Below are positions 61,519-64,000 of a stretch of 64,000 bases of DNA, piece after piece. Below the pieces are notes generated by a model, which worked only from the letters and a program-made list of their open reading frames with translations, did not search any database and was not told the origin of the DNA. The stretch covers positions 36,788-100,787 of the forward strand of contig JBMQEM010000208.1 in the NCBI GenBank assembly GCA_049363815.1, read 5' to 3'. Source of the DNA: JADKIH01 sp049363815 (GTDB lineage: Bacteria; Bacteroidota; Bacteroidia; AKYH767-A; 2013-40CM-41-45). The stretch's first letter is position 1; each line of letters begins with the position of its first letter. The position numbers were made by a program, and so were the translations under genes.

Positions 61519-64000
61519 ATGAGAAAACAATTTACTCTTCTGCAGATCCTCAGGACATGCATGATGTTGATGACAATTGGAATCGCTACTGTGGCCAATG
61601 CCCAGACCGATGCCGGTGTCTCTGCAATCGTTAGTCCTTCGAATCTGGCCTGTCAGGGAACACAACCTGTTACTGCAGTCATTCAAAACTATGGTGCTGC
61701 CGGCATCACATCCGCACTCGTCAACTGGTCAGTGAATGGAATCGCGCAAGCGCCTTTCAATTATAACGGACTGTTATTCACCGGAGAAACAGACACCGTG
61801 ACCATTGGAAATTATGCTTTCAGCTTTGGAAGCAACATTCTTGATGTCAGAACTGCTTCTCCAAATGGAGGTGCTGATGCTGATTCGTCGAATGACTCAA
61901 CTGCCATCACTGTTGTAACTCAAATGAATGGCTCTTACACCATTGGTGGAACGACGCCTGATTTTGCAAAGTTCAATGATGCAGTTTCAGCTTTGAGCAC
62001 TCATGGTATTTGTGGTCCGGTCATTTTCAACATGAGAGCCGGAACTGACACTATGCAAAGTCTTATTCAGGAGATCGTTGGAGCTGATTCGGTAAATACC
62101 ATCACCTTCCAGTCTGAAAACGGAGATAGCACATCAGTGTTATTGACATATCCTTCAGTCGACTCATTGAATCCGACTAATTACCTGATCAGTTTAGATG
62201 GCGCTGATTACATCACATTCAAGCAATTATCACTTGAACGTTCAGGAATCCTTTCTTATGGACGGGTTCTGGAACTGATGAATAATGCTACACACATCAC
62301 GGTAACAAACTGCAGGTTAATGGGATCAACTAATGCGACCAACAACTCACTTGCGGCATTGATCTACTCAGGAGCTACTTCTCCGACAAACGATAGTTCA
62401 ATGGTGATCACTAATAACCGTTTCATCAATGGTTCAATTGGTGTTTACATGAACGGTATCAATACGATTCAACTGGAGCTTGACAACGTTGTTGCGGATA
62501 ATGTTTTCCAGAATCAATATTCAAAAGCAATTCAGGCAAGTAACATTGGTGTTGTAAACATTAACAGAAACCAATTTACAACATCTTCCAACAATATCGC
62601 TTATGCCGGTATTTATCTGGATCGTAGTCAGAGAAATCATCAAATCACAAAAAATAAAATGACAAGCATTCCGGGTACAGGTATCTACATGGTAGATTGT
62701 ACAGGATTGGCAGGAATACATGGTGTTGTTGCGAACAACTTCATTTTGTGTACTGATTCAGCAGGACTTTCGATGAACAATGGGGATTATCAGGACATCG
62801 TTCACAATACCATTGTGATGCGTGGTTCAAACCCGACCTATTCCGCTTTGTTTGCAAGAGGAAATGGAACAGGAAAAACAGTTCGTAACAACATCCTGAA
62901 CAATACAGGTGGTGGTTATGCATATGTTGTTTCTGATTCTGCTGTCACAGGCATCACTATTTCTAATTACAACAATCTTTTTGTGACAGGAACTAATGTC
63001 GGAGTATATGATGGAGTTGTAACAACTTCATTGAATGACTGGATCTCTGCATCTGAAAAGGATTCAAATTCGGTTCAGGTAAATCCGAATTTCGTTACAC
63101 CTACTGATCTTCATGCGACTTCTATTGCAATGGAAGATCTTGGTAAAAAACTTGCGAATGTAAATGATGACATCGATGGCGAAATCCGTAGCGCAAATGC
63201 TCCTGATATCGGTGCTGATGAATATTCTGCAGCTCAGCGTAATGTTGGTGTTCAGGCTCTGTTAAGTCCTGTTGACAGTACTTGCGGAGATACTTTAACA
63301 CCTGTGACTGTTGTAGTAACCAATACAGGTTCTCTTCAGGAAAACAATTTCGATGTGACAACGATCTTCAGCGGAGTTACAGATGACACATTAACTTTCA
63401 CAATTACAACCCCGATTCTTCCGGGCGAATCAGATACAATTACTTATTCAGGAACTATCGATCTTACAGCCGGTGGGACATTGAATGTAATTAGCTATAC
63501 ATCTCTGGGTGTTGATGACGTTCATGCAAACGATACCTTGACGGCGTCTTACACAATTGGCGTTCCACCTGCAGGTCCGGTTGCCATCGACATTTCACGT
63601 TGTGGTCCCGGTGCAGTAACTCTTACAGCAACCTCATCTGATTCACTGATCTGGTATGATGCACCTGTCGGCGGAACTTATCTTGCTTCCGGAGCTTCAT
63701 ACACAACTAATTCATTGAATTCTTCAACTCTCTTTTATGTTGCAGCTTATGGCTTCTGCGAAGGAGTGAGAACATCTGTACAGGCTGTTATCAATCCGAT
63801 TCCGGTGGTTACTTTAGGAAATGACACATCTATTTTGGATGGAGATAACATTGACTTTGATGCAGGAACAGGATTTACTAGCTACATTTGGTCAAATGGT
63901 GCTTCAACACAAACCATCAATGTAAATACAGCAGGTTGCTATTCTGTTACCGTTACGAATTCATTTGGATGTTCAAATACTGACGAAGTTTGTCTTACAG
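61519..64000 (+). CDS. Large secreted protein with beta-helix and Ig-like regions, 3' end outside window
   Basis: Open from ATG 61519 for 827 codons to the window end. Signal peptide (about 1-28, MRKQFTLLQILRT ... ANAQTD). Residues about 140-560 contain short Ser/Thr/Asn-rich strands (ITFKQLSLERSGI, ITVTNCRLMGSTNA, MVITNNRFINGSIGVYMNGI, AIQASNIGVVNINRNQF), the pattern of a right-handed parallel beta-helix. From about 690 on come Ig-like modules (TLTATSSDSLIWYDAPVGGT, YIWSNGASTQTINVNTAGCY, SVTVTNSFGC). Such proteins in Bacteroidota usually end in a T9SS sorting domain; it is not visible here. Role probably adhesion or polysaccharide contact. Confidence 0.85.
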   Translation, partial: MRKQFTLLQILRTCMMLMTIGIATVANAQTDAGVSAIVSPSNLACQGTQPVTAVIQNYGAAGITSALVNWSVNGIAQAPFNYNGLLFTGETDTVTIGNYAFSFGSNILDVRTASPNGGADADSSNDSTAITVVTQMNGSYTIGGTTPDFAKFNDAVSALSTHGICGPVIFNMRAGTDTMQSLIQEIVGADSVNTITFQSENGDSTSVLLTYPSVDSLNPTNYLISLDGADYITFKQLSLERSGILSYGRVLELMNNATHITVTNCRLMGSTNATNNSLAALIYSGATSPTNDSSMVITNNRFINGSIGVYMNGINTIQLELDNVVADNVFQNQYSKAIQASNIGVVNINRNQFTTSSNNIAYAGIYLDRSQRNHQITKNKMTSIPGTGIYMVDCTGLAGIHGVVANNFILCTDSAGLSMNNGDYQDIVHNTIVMRGSNPTYSALFARGNGTGKTVRNNILNNTGGGYAYVVSDSAVTGITISNYNNLFVTGTNVGVYDGVVTTSLNDWISASEKDSNSVQVNPNFVTPTDLHATSIAMEDLGKKLANVNDDIDGEIRSANAPDIGADEYSAAQRNVGVQALLSPVDSTCGDTLTPVTVVVTNTGSLQENNFDVTTIFSGVTDDTLTFTITTPILPGESDTITYSGTIDLTAGGTLNVISYTSLGVDDVHANDTLTASYTIGVPPAGPVAIDISRCGPGAVTLTATSSDSLIWYDAPVGGTYLASGASYTTNSLNSSTLFYVAAYGFCEGVRTSVQAVINPIPVVTLGNDTSILDGDNIDFDAGTGFTSYIWSNGASTQTINVNTAGCYSVTVTNSFGCSNTDEVCLT

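Noticed and set aside
1..64000. Search for tRNA, rRNA, tmRNA, insertion sequences and prophage genes
   Set aside because: No cloverleaf with CCA-adjacent TTC arm, no ribosomal core sequence, no transposase or phage structural gene was found in the spacers or frames I read; short RNAs could still be missed by eye.

Overview
The window comes from the chromosome of a Bacteroidota (CFB-group) bacterium. The evidence is at least five proteins with C-terminal type IX secretion (T9SS) sorting domains (FPNP-type motif followed by a beta-rich tail), a fused SecDF, an OmpA protein with thrombospondin type 3 repeats, a POT transporter and an AT-rich base composition. Start regions are A-rich and seldom show a Shine-Dalgarno sequence. 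I saw no rRNA, tRNA, insertion sequence, prophage or CRISPR array. Most of the window is ordinary chromosome with a few accessory modules.

Layout. 1-897: N-terminal part of a cyclic beta-1,2-glucan synthase-like GH94 protein, cut by the window edge. 1117-3838: a T9SS Omp28-like protein, then an arsR-acr3 arsenite unit with two near-identical palindromic operators. 3865-6612: a paired M16 protease, one catalytic and one inactive subunit. 7413-11684 (minus): a two-component system (OmpR-type regulator and HAMP-less kinase) followed by four envelope genes (PepSY-like/SdiA-regulated protein, carboxypeptidase-like lipoprotein, YwqK-like repeat protein, DUF2490 protein); an exact 11-bp tandem repeat sits between the kinase and these genes. 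11755-14347: mlaEFD-like lipid transport operon. 14416-16972: CoA-transferase, thioredoxin, CbpA-type DnaJ. 17216-27996: T9SS DUF4397 protein, pseudouridine synthase, an unknown exported protein, T9SS subtilase, POT transporter, cNMP-binding histidine kinase, DOPA-dioxygenase-like protein and AlkD-like glycosylase.

28056-30494 (minus) holds the strongest candidate for an uncharacterised system: a 106-aa soluble protein with a Cys-rich tail, a seven-helix membrane protein, a HisKA_3 kinase and a LuxR-type regulator. The last three genes overlap. A hairpin terminator lies between the small protein and the rest, and two pairs of direct repeats lie upstream.

30821-40387: mutS diverging from a TrmH methyltransferase, OmpA/TSP3 protein, deoxynucleoside kinase, folK, sppA, and a PolX-like protein that keeps the PHP nuclease but has lost the polymerase aspartates. 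40434-46545: tatA, a T9SS protein with five exact 42-residue repeats, a DUF456 protein, an outer-membrane-like protein and secDF. 46777-47142: two unlisted small single-helix membrane proteins. 47321-64000: aconitase, a small acidic protein, an FAD/NAD(P) protein, msrB, a T9SS FG-GAP protein, two heptanucleotide repeat tracts, yajQ, a probably frameshifted outer membrane protein, pheT, recG, a rhomboid protease and the start of a large secreted beta-helix/Ig protein cut by the window end.

Much of the region serves the cell envelope: export machinery (SecDF, TatA, SppA), lipid transport (Mla), secreted T9SS cargo, envelope proteases and three histidine kinases.
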